This document shows, piece after piece, positions 1 to 8,005 of a DNA stretch of 18,809 nt. The notes beneath the pieces are model-generated. The model saw only the letters and a program-made list of their open reading frames with translations. It was not told where the DNA came from and searched no databases. The stretch covers positions 1 through 18,809 of the forward strand of contig CAZFAT010000391.1 in assembly GCA_964517075.1 (NCBI GenBank), read 5' to 3'. The first letter of the stretch is position 1, and each line of letters opens with the position of its first letter. The DNA is from CAZFAT01 sp964517075. Its GTDB lineage: Bacteria > Acidobacteriota > Vicinamibacteria > Vicinamibacterales > SCN-69-37. The position numbers were made by a program, and so were the translations under genes.

Positions 1-678
1 GCCTCGCTGACCGACGGCGTGACGGTGGAGGAGGGCGCCATCGTGCGGCGGACGGACCGGCGCACGACCCCGCTGCTGCCGGTCACCTCCGTGCGGCTGC
101 CCGGGCGGCACCTGCTGGCCGACGTGCTGGCCGCAGCCGCGGTGGGCTGCGTGGCCGGCATTCCGTTGGACGCCATGCGGCGGGCGGTCGAGGGCTTCAC
201 GGGCCTCGAGCACACGCTCGAGCGCGTGGGCGAACTGGACGGCGTGCGGTTCATCAACGACTCGAAGGCGACGAACATCGCGGCCGCCACGCGGGCGATC
301 GAGACGTTCGACGGGGGCGTGATCGCGATCATGGGCGGCCGCTACAAGGGCGGCGAGTTCGCGGATCTCCGCAGTGTCGTGGGGGCGCGGGCGGATGCGA
401 TCGTGACGATCGGAGAGGCCAGCGACCAGATTCGAGAGGCGCTCGCGCCGGTCGTGCCGGTGCAGCACGCCGCCTCGATGGCCGCGGCCGTGCGGCAGGC
501 CTTCGCGCTGGCGAAGCCCGGCGGCGTCGTCCTGCTGGCGCCCGCCTGCTCGAGTTTCGACATGTTCACGGATTACGCGGCGCGCGGACGCGCGTTCAAG
601 GAGGAAGTGCTGCGGCTGGCATTGGAGCGAGGCGGATCTTCCAGCCGTGAACAGTCATCAGATCGAGCATTGCGGTGA
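1..678 (+). CDS. murD: UDP-N-acetylmuramoylalanine--D-glutamate ligase (MurD), C-terminal part
   Basis: The frame is open from base 1, so the start lies outside the window; 225 residues are visible. MurD adds D-glutamate to UDP-MurNAc-L-Ala with ATP in the cytoplasm. The visible part is the end of the central ATPase domain and the C-terminal ligase domain. Diagnostic features are INDSKATN at residues 85-92, a glycine-rich IMGGRYKGGEF stretch near residue 110, and the terminal block LLAPACSSFDMFTDYAARG, which matches the MurD C-terminus. The position of the family's usual HNxxN reads HLLAD (residues 37-41), and the usual HR pair before the DSKATN block reads HT (71-72), so three normally invariant residues differ; see findings. 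The tail after EVLRLALERGG looks unconserved and is encoded partly by one arm of an inverted repeat. It is the first visible gene of the dcw cluster. Confidence 0.93.
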   Translation, partial: ASLTDGVTVEEGAIVRRTDRRTTPLLPVTSVRLPGRHLLADVLAAAAVGCVAGIPLDAMRRAVEGFTGLEHTLERVGELDGVRFINDSKATNIAAATRAIETFDGGVIAIMGGRYKGGEFADLRSVVGARADAIVTIGEASDQIREALAPVVPVQHAASMAAAVRQAFALAKPGGVVLLAPACSSFDMFTDYAARGRAFKEEVLRLALERGGSSSREQSSDRALR

Positions 679-762
679 GGAGTCGGCCGCTGGGAACGCA
701 GGCCAGCCTGGCCTGTGAGGCCGATGTCCTTGCCTGGTTCGACTGATGACTGTTGACGGCTG
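642..762. repeat. 20-bp inverted repeat spanning the murD-ftsW junction
   Basis: The sequence AGCCGTGAACAGTCATCAG at 643-661 reappears inverted at 743-761 with one mismatch; the outer base pair 642/762 also matches, giving 19 of 20. The arms are 81 bases apart. A smaller hairpin (GGCCT GTG AGGCC, 710-722) lies between them. The left arm is inside the 3' end of murD and the right arm ends 26 bases before the ftsW ATG. There is no T tract, so this is not a standard terminator. It may be a dispersed palindromic element or a large RNA hairpin. Confidence 0.7.
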
Positions 763-788
763 TGAGGCGTGGAGTAGTTGAGTACCCG

Positions 789-1940
789 ATGGCTCGTACC
801 CTGAAGTCCGACAAGATGCTGTTCCTCCCCACGCTGCTGCTGGTCGGCATGAGCGTGGTCATGGTGTACAGCGCCTCGGCCGTGCAGGCGCAGGCCGAGC
901 ACCAGACAGCAGCCTTTTTCCTCGTCAAGCAGCTGGCCTGGGCGGTGCTGGGCATCACGCTCATGCTCGTCGTGATGCGGGTGGACTACCGCCAGTACCG
1001 GCAGCCGGGCGTCATCTGGCCGCTGTTGGCCGTCGCGGTCGCGCTGCTGATCGCGGTGTTCTTCTTCGAACCGAAGAACGGTGCGCGCCGGTGGATCGCT
1101 CTGGGCCCGCTGTCGTTCCAGCCGTCTGAGTTCGCGAAGCTGGCGGCCATCCTCTTCACCGTGGCCCTGCTCGACCGGCGAATGCACCGGGTGAACGACC
1201 TGGGCTACGCCCTGGCACCCATCGGCCTCGTGACCGTCGCGCTGTCGAGTCTGATTCTGATGGAGCCCGATCTCGGCACCGCGGCCGTGCTCGTGGGCGT
1301 GGTGGTCACGATCGCGTTCGTCGCGGGTCTCAGCTACCGGTACCTGTTCGGCACCGCCATGGTGCTCCTGCCGGTGCTGACGGCCTTCCTGGTGGCGACG
1401 CCCTGGCGCCGGGGCCGCCTCCTGGTCTTCTTCGATCCCTGGTCGGATCCCCAGGGCGATGGCTACCAGATCATCAACTCGCTCATCGCCGTGGGATCGG
1501 GCGGCTGGTTCGGCCGGGGGCTGATGGACGGCATTCAAAAGCTGTACTACATTCCCGAGCCACACACGGATTTCATCCTCGCGGTGATTGGAGAGGAGCT
1601 CGGGCTGCTCGGCACGACATTCACGCTGCTCTGTTTCGGCCTCATCGCCTGGCGCGGGCTCCGCGCCTCGCTCGTGGCGCCCGATCGCTTCGGCGCGCTG
1701 CTGGCCCTTGGCCTGACGATGATGATCGTGTTCCAGGCGTGCGTGAACATCAGCGTGGTCGTCAGCCTCATGCCGACCAAGGGCATTCCGCTGCCGTTCG
1801 TCAGCAGCGGCGGATCGTCGTTGCTGATGAGCCTGATCGCCATGGGCATTCTCCTGAACATCTCGCAGCAGGCCACGGCGCCGGTCGGCGCCACGCCGGC
1901 GCGGCGATCCGACTGGGGCCTCCGGGGTCAGGAGGCGTGA
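789..1940 (+). CDS. ftsW: Septal peptidoglycan glycosyltransferase FtsW (SEDS family)
   Basis: This 383-residue polytopic membrane protein of the SEDS family polymerises lipid II into glycan strands at the septum with its partner class B PBP. Recognisable blocks in order are KSDKMLFLPTLLLVG (first membrane segment, from residue 6), GARRW (98-102), PSEFAKLA (112-119), EPDLGTA (159-165), FFDPWSDPQGDGYQ (214-227), PEPHTDF (256-262) and a terminal PLPFVSSGGSS block. The Asp of HTDF falls where the SEDS catalytic Asp is usually placed. I chose the ATG at 789 because MARTLKSDK is the usual family N-terminus. An in-frame TTG at 753 would add 12 residues but lies inside the inverted repeat. Only weak ribosome-binding sequence (GGAG near 770) is visible. 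murG follows after 6 bases. Confidence 0.96.
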   Translation: MARTLKSDKMLFLPTLLLVGMSVVMVYSASAVQAQAEHQTAAFFLVKQLAWAVLGITLMLVVMRVDYRQYRQPGVIWPLLAVAVALLIAVFFFEPKNGARRWIALGPLSFQPSEFAKLAAILFTVALLDRRMHRVNDLGYALAPIGLVTVALSSLILMEPDLGTAAVLVGVVVTIAFVAGLSYRYLFGTAMVLLPVLTAFLVATPWRRGRLLVFFDPWSDPQGDGYQIINSLIAVGSGGWFGRGLMDGIQKLYYIPEPHTDFILAVIGEELGLLGTTFTLLCFGLIAWRGLRASLVAPDRFGALLALGLTMMIVFQACVNISVVVSLMPTKGIPLPFVSSGGSSLLMSLIAMGILLNISQQATAPVGATPARRSDWGLRGQEA

Positions 1941-1946
1941 GGGTGG

Positions 1947-3089
1947 ATGACAGGACCCGATCGGATCCCGCCCCTGTCGGTCGTGATCGCCGGCGGCGGC
2001 ACGGGAGGCCATCTCTATCCGGGCATTGCCGTGGCGCGGGAGATCCAGCGCCGCGTGCCAGGCGCACGCGTGTCGTTTGCGGGCACCGCGCGCGGCCTCG
2101 AGGCCAGGGTGGTGCCGCGCGAGGGCTTTCCGCTGGATCTGATCCGCAGCACGGGCCTCAAGGGCAAGTCGCACGCCTCGCGGCTGCGCGGCCTGGCGCT
2201 CGTGCCGCTCAGCCTCCTCGACAGCTGGCGCATCGTCTCGCGTCGGCGGCCGGCGGTGGTCATTGGCGTCGGCGGGTACAGCTCGGGGCCGGTCGTCCTG
2301 GCGGCCGCCCTTCGCGGCGTGCCCACGCTCGTCCTCGAGCAGAACGCCGTGCCCGGACTGACCAACCGGCTGCTCGGCCGCTGGGTGCGCGCCGCGGCCG
2401 TGGCCTACCCGGACACGCTGCCGTTCTTTTCCGGCCGCGGATTCGTGGCGGGCAATCCCGTGCGGCCCGAGTTCTTCGCCGGCGAGGCGGCGTCGTATCC
2501 GCGGTCGCCCGACGCCTTTCGTGTGCTCGTGCTGGGCGGATCGCAGGGAGCGCACGCGATCAATCTGGTAGTCGTCGCGGCAGTGCCCGATCTGGCCCGG
2601 ACCATCAAGGGCTTCACGCTGGTCCATCAGACGGGGGAGCGGGACGTGGCCTTTGTCCGGGAGGCCTATGCGCGTGCTGACGTTGTCGCACGGGCGGAGG
2701 CGTTTCTCGATCCGGTGGTGCCGGAGGTGATGGCGGCCGATCTCGTCATCGGACGGGCCGGCGCGACCACGCTGGCCGAACTCGCCGCGGCGGGACGGCC
2801 CGCCCTGCTGGTGCCGTTTCCGGCCGCGACCGACGACCACCAGCGCAGGAACGCGGAGGTGCTCGAGCGCGCCGGCGCGGCGATGGTGATCGATCAGGCC
2901 GCGCTGACCGGGACCGGGCTGGTGGATACGGTGCGCACGCTCGCCGCCGATCGCCCGCGACTCGCGCGCATGGGCGACGCCATGCGCGCGTTCGCCCGGC
3001 CGGACGCGGCCGGCGCCATTGTCGATTGTGTGCTGACGCTGGCCGGCCTGGGCGCGGTGCCGACGGCGGGGACGGATGCGCGGCGTTGA
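1947..3089 (+). CDS. murG: UDP-GlcNAc:lipid I N-acetylglucosaminyltransferase (MurG)
   Basis: This GT28-family enzyme of 380 residues works on the cytoplasmic face of the membrane and transfers GlcNAc from UDP-GlcNAc to lipid I, making lipid II, the substrate of FtsW. The N-terminal lipid-acceptor loop GGGTGGHLYPG lies at residues 16-26 and includes the conserved His22. The second G loop reads LGGSQGAHAIN. The UDP-GlcNAc site is marked by GRAGATTLAELAAAGRPALL, followed by DDHQRRNAEVLERAGAA. Length and motif order are normal for the family. The ATG at 1947 sits behind GGAGG (1931-1935) at the end of ftsW, so translation is probably coupled. The stop TGA overlaps the proposed TTG start of murC. 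Confidence 0.96.
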   Translation: MTGPDRIPPLSVVIAGGGTGGHLYPGIAVAREIQRRVPGARVSFAGTARGLEARVVPREGFPLDLIRSTGLKGKSHASRLRGLALVPLSLLDSWRIVSRRRPAVVIGVGGYSSGPVVLAAALRGVPTLVLEQNAVPGLTNRLLGRWVRAAAVAYPDTLPFFSGRGFVAGNPVRPEFFAGEAASYPRSPDAFRVLVLGGSQGAHAINLVVVAAVPDLARTIKGFTLVHQTGERDVAFVREAYARADVVARAEAFLDPVVPEVMAADLVIGRAGATTLAELAAAGRPALLVPFPAATDDHQRRNAEVLERAGAAMVIDQAALTGTGLVDTVRTLAADRPRLARMGDAMRAFARPDAAGAIVDCVLTLAGLGAVPTAGTDARR

Positions 3090-4498
3090 CCCGGGCGCTG
3101 TGGCTCGGACGGACCCGGCGCGTGCACTTCGTGGGAGTGGGCGGCAGTGGAATGAGCGGGATTGCCGAGTTGCTCGTGAATCTTGACTATCGCGTCAGCG
3201 GGTCCGACGTGCGGGCCTCCGACCTGACGGCGCGCCTTGCCGCGCTCGGGGTCGAGATCGGGATTGGTCACGACGCCCGCCACGTGGAGGGCGCTGACGT
3301 CGTCGTCGTGTCGTCGGCGGTCGCGTCCGACAACCCGGAAGTGGTCGAGGCGCGGGCCCGGCGCATTCCCGTGATTCCGCGCGCGGAGATGCTGGCCGAG
3401 CTGATGCGGCTGCGCGTGGGCGTTGCCGTCGCCGGCGCGCACGGCAAGACCACGACGACCTCGATGGTGGCCTTCATGCTCGAGCGCGCCGGCCTGGATC
3501 CGACGGCCGTCATCGGCGGCCGGCTCAGCGCCTTCGGCAGCAACGCCCGTCTCGGCGACGGCCCCTACATGGTCGTCGAGGCCGACGAGAGCGATCGGTC
3601 CTTCCTCCGTCTGTCACCCGCGATTGCCGTCATCACCAACATCGATCGTGAGCATATGGAGGCCTACGGGTCGTTCGATCGGCTGATGGAGGCGTTCGAG
3701 GACTTCGCCAACCGCGTCCCGTTCTACGGCGCCATCGTCGCCTGCCTGGACGACCCGGCCGTGAAGTCGCTGCGCCCGAGGTTCACCCGACCCACCATCA
3801 CGTATGGCTTCGACGCGGAGGCCGACGTGCGCGGCAGCGACGTCGAGACTGACGGCGAGTCCGGGCGATGCCAGGTCACCTGCCGGCCCGCGGGCAGCGG
3901 CCGCACGGGCGGCCTGGGAACGCTGAGGCTTCCCATTCCCGGCCGCCACAATCTTCAGAACGCGCTGGGCGCGGTCGCCGTCGGCCTGGAACTGGGCGTG
4001 CCGCTCGATCATGCGCTGGCCGCGCTCGCGGACTTCGGCGGCGTGGAGCGCCGCTATCAGACGCGTGGCGTGGCCGGCGGCGTCCGCGTCGTCGACGACT
4101 ACGGGCATCACCCGACGGAGCTGGCCGCCGTGCTGGCCGCCGCGCGCGACGGCCGGCCGCTGCGGCTGGTGGCGGTCTTTCAGCCGCATCGCTACACGCG
4201 GACGCGCGACCTGCTCAGTGCCTTCGGTCCTGCTCTCGCGGCCGCCGATGTGGTCGTGCTCACCGACATCTATCCCGCCGGAGAGGTACCCCTGCCGGGC
4301 GTCACGCTCGACGCGCTGGCCGATGCCGTGCGGCCGGCGGTGGCCGAGCTGCACGTCGTGCCGCGCATCGAGGACGTTCCGGCCAGCGTCGCGCGTCTTG
4401 CGCGGCCGGGCGATCTCGTCGTCACGCTCGGCGCGGGATCGGTCAGCCAGGTCGGCGATCGGCTGCTCGACCTGCTCGGTCGGGAGGGCACCCGATGA
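3086..4498 (+). CDS. murC: UDP-N-acetylmuramate--L-alanine ligase (MurC)
   Basis: This cytoplasmic ATP-dependent ligase attaches L-Ala to UDP-MurNAc; it has 470 residues from the chosen start. Motifs in order are the Rossmann-like HFVGVGGSGMSG (14-25), the P-loop GAHGKTTTT (117-125), EADESD and ITNIDREHMEAYGSF in the central domain, GRHNLQN (the HNxxN motif), VERRYQTRG, DDYGHHPTE and FQPHRYTRT in the C-terminal domain. All standard Mur-ligase residues I could locate are present, in contrast to MurD of this window. No in-frame ATG lies near the expected N-terminus. TTG at 3086, overlapping the murG stop as TTGA, gives a plausible 12-residue lead; GTG at 3122 is the alternative. The stop overlaps the ftsQ ATG as ATGA. 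No murB fusion or neighbour is present. Confidence 0.95.
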   Translation: MTRALWLGRTRRVHFVGVGGSGMSGIAELLVNLDYRVSGSDVRASDLTARLAALGVEIGIGHDARHVEGADVVVVSSAVASDNPEVVEARARRIPVIPRAEMLAELMRLRVGVAVAGAHGKTTTTSMVAFMLERAGLDPTAVIGGRLSAFGSNARLGDGPYMVVEADESDRSFLRLSPAIAVITNIDREHMEAYGSFDRLMEAFEDFANRVPFYGAIVACLDDPAVKSLRPRFTRPTITYGFDAEADVRGSDVETDGESGRCQVTCRPAGSGRTGGLGTLRLPIPGRHNLQNALGAVAVGLELGVPLDHALAALADFGGVERRYQTRGVAGGVRVVDDYGHHPTELAAVLAAARDGRPLRLVAVFQPHRYTRTRDLLSAFGPALAAADVVVLTDIYPAGEVPLPGVTLDALADAVRPAVAELHVVPRIEDVPASVARLARPGDLVVTLGAGSVSQVGDRLLDLLGREGTR

Positions 4499-5343
4499 GC
4501 CGCGCGGTGACGCCTCGTCGCGGCCTGGCCGGCTCCGGCATCCACGCGCCGAACGACCGGCGGTTCCGCCGACCGGACGTGCGGCCGGAGCGGCGGCGCC
4601 TGATGCGCGTCACGTGGCGAATCGCGCGCTGGGCCGGTCCGGCGGTCGTCGTGCTCGGTCTCACCTTCTGGCTGGGTCGTGTGCTCGTCGCGTCCGAGTG
4701 GCTTCGCGTCCAGCACATTGTCGTGCGCGGCAACGTCCGGCTGTCGAGTGACGACGTCGAGATGCTGCTGGCGGGGCTGCGCAAGGAGAACATCCTGGGC
4801 GTGGCGCTCGACCGCTATCAGCAGCGGCTGCTCGACTCCCACTGGATCGCCCGCGCGACGCTCTCGCGCGTCCTGCCGGGCACGATTGACGTGGAAATCG
4901 TCGAGCGCACGCCCATGGCCATCGCCCGGCTCGGCCACCAGCTCTTCCTCGTGGACGTGACCGGCGTGATCATCGACGAGTACGGCGTCGAGCACCGCGA
5001 TGTCGATCTGCCGATTGTCGACGGGCTGAGCGAGGGACGGGGCACTCCCAGCACGCAGGTCCAGGCCGATCGCGTGCAGCTGACGTCCCGCCTGCTCGAG
5101 TCGCTGGCCGCCCGCCCCGACCTCGGCCGCCGCGTGTCGCAGATCGACGTCTCGAACGCCCGCGACGCGGTGGTCATGCTGGACGAGGATCCGATCTGGC
5201 TGCACCTGGGCGGCGAGCGATTCGTGGAGCGGCTCGGCACGTATCTCGATCTCGAGGCTACGCTCCACGAGCGTTTCGAACGCATCGACGCGGTGGACCT
5301 GCGGTTCGAGGAGCGGGTGTTTGTGAAGGGGCAGGGGCGATAG
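4495..5343 (+). CDS. ftsQ: Cell division protein FtsQ/DivIB
   Basis: This 282-residue bitopic membrane protein belongs to the divisome, where FtsQ bridges early and late components in the periplasm. The N-terminal 45 residues are Arg-rich and cytoplasmic. One membrane segment spans about residues 47-66 (AGPAVVVLGLTFWLGRVLVA). A POTRA domain follows from about 70 to 138, opening with LRVQHIVVRGNVRLSSDDV and ending near VEIVERTPMAIARLG. The rest forms the beta domain. The ATG at 4495 overlaps the murC stop by four bases (ATGA), so the genes are probably translationally coupled. The same frame is open far upstream through murC, but that extension is a GC-rich artefact. ddl, which often lies just before ftsQ in other bacteria, is absent here. 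Confidence 0.92.
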   Translation: MSRAVTPRRGLAGSGIHAPNDRRFRRPDVRPERRRLMRVTWRIARWAGPAVVVLGLTFWLGRVLVASEWLRVQHIVVRGNVRLSSDDVEMLLAGLRKENILGVALDRYQQRLLDSHWIARATLSRVLPGTIDVEIVERTPMAIARLGHQLFLVDVTGVIIDEYGVEHRDVDLPIVDGLSEGRGTPSTQVQADRVQLTSRLLESLAARPDLGRRVSQIDVSNARDAVVMLDEDPIWLHLGGERFVERLGTYLDLEATLHERFERIDAVDLRFEERVFVKGQGR

Positions 5344-5373
5344 ATCTCGCAAGTTCTAGAGGGTGACCGGAGA

Positions 5374-6606
5374 ATGGCGCGTAAGGAACGATACCTGGTG
5401 GGGCTCGATGTCGGGACGTCCAAGGTGTCGGTGATTGTCGGCGAGGTCATGGACGAAGGGGGCCTCGACATCATCGGCATCGGCGTCGCCGAGTCGAAGG
5501 GCATCCGCCGTGGCGTGGTGAACAACGTCGATTCGGCCGCCGAGGCGATCAAGCGCGCGCTCGACGAGGCCGAGCTGACGGCCGGCGTCGAGATCGACAG
5601 CGTGCACCTGGCCCTGTCGGGTGCGCACGTGAAGGCGTTCAACAGCCGCGGCGTGGTCGCCGTGGCGGGCCGCAACCGGGAAATTGCCCGCGAGGACGTC
5701 AAGCGCGCCATCGACGCGGCGCGGGCCGTGTCGCTCCCCGGCGGCCGCGAGATCCTGCACGTGCTCCCCCAGGACTTCGTCGTGGACGACCTGGACGGCA
5801 TCGCCGTCCCGGTCGGCATGACCGGCAGCCGGCTCGAGGTCAACGTGCACGTCGTCACCGGCAGCTCGTCGTCGATGCAGAACATGGTGGCGTGCGTGAA
5901 CCGCGCGGGTGTCGAAGTCGTCGAGACCGTGCTCGAGCAGCTCGCGGCGAGCGAGGCCGTGCTGACGCCGGACGAGAAGGAACTCGGGATCTGTCTGGTC
6001 GACGTCGGTGGTGGCACGACGGACTTCGCTATCTTCGAGAAGGGCAGCCTGTGGCACACCGGCGTGCTGCCGATCGGCGGCGACCACTTCACCAACGACA
6101 TTGCCGTCGGCCTGCGCATGCCGATTCCGGACGCCGAGAAGCTCAAGCGGCGGTCCGGCTGCGCGCTCACGTCGCTCGTGCCCGAAGCCGAGAACATGGA
6201 GGTCGCCAGCATTGCCGGGCGGCGGGCGCGGGTCATGCCCCGCCGCGTGCTGTCCGAGATTCTGCAGCCGCGCGCCGAGGAGATCTGCCATCTCCTCTGG
6301 GACGAAATCCGGCGTGCGGGCTACGAGAAGTCACTCAACTCCGGCATCGTCCTCACCGGCGGCGCCGCGATGCTCGACGGTCTGGCGGAGATTGCCGAGC
6401 AGATCTTCGACCTGCCGGTGCGCCGCGCCGCGCCGGAAGGCGTCGGCGGGCTGGCCGACCACGTCGGCAGTCCGGCGTTCGCCACGTCGGTCGGCCTCGT
6501 GGTCTACACGCATCGCAACCTCACGTTCGACCCTGTGCGCGTGGGCGCCGGCACGTTCGGCCGCCTCACGGGCCGGCTGCGCACGCTCTTCAAGGAATTC
6601 TTCTGA
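5374..6606 (+). CDS. ftsA: Cell division protein FtsA
   Basis: This actin-fold ATPase of 410 residues tethers FtsZ to the cytoplasmic membrane and recruits later division proteins. Visible motifs are the phosphate-1 loop VGLDVGTSKVSVIVGE (10-25), the SHS2/1C subdomain region after it, the phosphate-2 loop LVDVGGGTTDFAIF, and the adenosine block GIVLTGGAAMLDG. The C-terminus GRLTGRLRTLFKEFF fits the amphipathic membrane-targeting helix typical of FtsA. Length is normal. The ATG at 5374 has AGAGGG (5358-5363) about ten bases upstream. It is 30 bases after ftsQ and 55 bases before ftsZ, in the usual order. Confidence 0.97.
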   Translation: MARKERYLVGLDVGTSKVSVIVGEVMDEGGLDIIGIGVAESKGIRRGVVNNVDSAAEAIKRALDEAELTAGVEIDSVHLALSGAHVKAFNSRGVVAVAGRNREIAREDVKRAIDAARAVSLPGGREILHVLPQDFVVDDLDGIAVPVGMTGSRLEVNVHVVTGSSSSMQNMVACVNRAGVEVVETVLEQLAASEAVLTPDEKELGICLVDVGGGTTDFAIFEKGSLWHTGVLPIGGDHFTNDIAVGLRMPIPDAEKLKRRSGCALTSLVPEAENMEVASIAGRRARVMPRRVLSEILQPRAEEICHLLWDEIRRAGYEKSLNSGIVLTGGAAMLDGLAEIAEQIFDLPVRRAAPEGVGGLADHVGSPAFATSVGLVVYTHRNLTFDPVRVGAGTFGRLTGRLRTLFKEFF

Positions 6607-6661
6607 TGGGCCTCCCCCCGACCATCGCCCCTCGCGTTCCGCTCTGAGAAAGGATCCCCCC

Positions 6662-7900
6662 ATGGATGTTCGTCAATTTGCCAACCCTTCCGGAAAACTT
6701 CGCATCACCCTGGACGAGCCGACGTTCCGCGCCGGCGCCTGCATCAAAGTCATCGGCGTCGGCGGCGGCGGCGGGAACGCCGTGCACCGCATGGTCGGCG
6801 CGAGCCTCGGCGACGTCGAGTTCATTGTCGCCAATACGGATCAGCAGGCGCTGGCGTCGAACGCCGCGCCGGTGAAGCTGCAGATCGGCGCGCAGCGGAC
6901 GAAAGGGCTGGGGGCGGGGGCGGATCCGGAAGTCGGCCGCGCGGCGGCGCTCGAAGACACCGACAAGATTCTGGACGCCCTGACCGGCGCCGATTTGGTG
7001 TTCGTGACGACGGGGCTCGGGGGCGGGACGGGCACGGGCGCCGCGCCTGTCATTGCCAGCCTGGCCAACCAGTTAGGGGCGCTCACGGTGGCGGTCGTCA
7101 CCAAGCCGTTCCGGTTCGAGGGTCGCAAGCGCGCCCTGCAGGCAGAGGCCGGCATGAACGACCTGGCCGACGCCGTCGACACGATGATCACCATCCCCAA
7201 CGAACGGCTGCTCGCGACCGTCGATCGGTCGGCGAGCATGGGCGCCGCGTTCGAAACGGCTGACGACGTGCTGCGGCAGGCAATTCAGGGCATTTCGGAT
7301 TTGATTCTCGTCCCCGGTCTGATCAACCTGGACTTCGCCGACATCAAGACGATCATGTCGCGCATGGGGCTGGCCATCATGGGGACCGGCGTCGCGACCG
7401 GCGAGAACCGCGCGCGCATGGCGGCGACCGCGGCCGTCTCGAGCCCGCTGCTCGAGGATGCGAGCGTCGAGGGCGCCCGTGGCGTGATCATCAACGTCAC
7501 CGGCGGGCCCGACATGCGGCTGTCCGAGGTCAGCGAGGCTTCGGACATCGTCTACAACGCGGCGCACGAAGACGCGAACATCATCTTCGGCGCGGTGGTC
7601 GATCCGACCATGGAAGGGAAAATCAAGATCACGGTCATTGCGACCGGCTTCGATCGGGCGCGCGCGTTCACGGCGGCGCCTCCTCGGACGCCCGTGGACC
7701 TGAGCGCCTATGCGCCGCCGCGCGTACAGGTCGAGGAGCGCATGGTCGTGAACGGCGGTCGGGTCATCACCCGGCGGCCGCTCCTGGATCTGCCGACGGC
7801 CGGGGCGCGCGTGGCTCCGTCAGCCGCCACGGCGACTGGCGAGACGGCCGACGACGCGTCACCGCTCGACGTGCCGGCATTCCTGCGCCGTCAGGAGTAG
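6662..7900 (+). CDS. ftsZ: Cell division GTPase FtsZ
   Basis: This tubulin-like GTPase of 412 residues assembles into the cytokinetic ring. Motifs in order are GVGGGGGNAV (32-41), NTDQQAL (58-64), the tubulin signature GGGTGTG (120-126), and the T7 loop NLDFADIKT (222-230), whose Asp224 and Asp227 supply the catalytic acids. After a short linker the protein ends in DVPAFLRRQE, the conserved C-terminal peptide that binds FtsA and other partners. The ATG at 6662 has a strong ribosome-binding site GAGAAAGGA (6646-6654) seven bases upstream, which fits the high FtsZ level cells need. The frame is open further upstream inside ftsA, but those residues do not belong to the protein. It is the last gene of the dcw cluster. 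Confidence 0.98.
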   Translation: MDVRQFANPSGKLRITLDEPTFRAGACIKVIGVGGGGGNAVHRMVGASLGDVEFIVANTDQQALASNAAPVKLQIGAQRTKGLGAGADPEVGRAAALEDTDKILDALTGADLVFVTTGLGGGTGTGAAPVIASLANQLGALTVAVVTKPFRFEGRKRALQAEAGMNDLADAVDTMITIPNERLLATVDRSASMGAAFETADDVLRQAIQGISDLILVPGLINLDFADIKTIMSRMGLAIMGTGVATGENRARMAATAAVSSPLLEDASVEGARGVIINVTGGPDMRLSEVSEASDIVYNAAHEDANIIFGAVVDPTMEGKIKITVIATGFDRARAFTAAPPRTPVDLSAYAPPRVQVEERMVVNGGRVITRRPLLDLPTAGARVAPSAATATGETADDASPLDVPAFLRRQE

Positions 7901-7908
7901 ACCGAAAG

Positions 7909-7975
7909 CGGAAAAGACGTCGGGCGTAGGTGTCCCGCGGTGCTACGGGGGACCCCTACGCCCGACGTCTTTCCG
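7909..7975 (+). terminator. Long hairpin after ftsZ, probable terminator-like element
   Basis: AAAGACGTCGGGCGTAGG (7913-7930) is perfectly complementary to 7955-7972, an 18-bp stem. With one bulged A (7912), three further G/C pairs (7909-7911 with 7973-7975) extend it. Inside, GTCCC (7932-7936) pairs with GGGAC (7949-7953). It begins 8 bases after the ftsZ stop and ends 30 bases before the next gene. The stem is followed by only three T bases counted within the arm, so it is not a classical intrinsic terminator. It could end the dcw transcript, stabilise its 3' end, or be a dispersed palindromic repeat. Confidence 0.65.
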
Positions 7976-8005
7976 GATTGCGATAACCGGTGAGAGGGAA
8001 CTGTC

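Noticed and set aside
1739..2680. Plus-strand open frame overlapping the end of ftsW and most of murG
   Set aside because: Out of frame with both certain genes and of Arg/Gly/Ala-rich shadow composition.
573..2840. A 755-codon open frame on the minus strand across ftsW and murG
   Set aside because: Antisense to two certain genes; its translation is full of His, Arg, Asp and Gly without domain-like pattern, as expected for the complement of GC-rich coding DNA.
3868..4494. Upstream extension of the ftsQ frame
   Set aside because: Lies wholly within murC in another frame; residues are low-complexity Arg/Gly/Ala, and the ATGA start at 4495 gives a standard FtsQ.
6008..6661. Upstream extension of the ftsZ frame into ftsA
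   Set aside because: The ATG at 6662 has a strong ribosome-binding site and gives a normal FtsZ; the extension is the shadow of ftsA.
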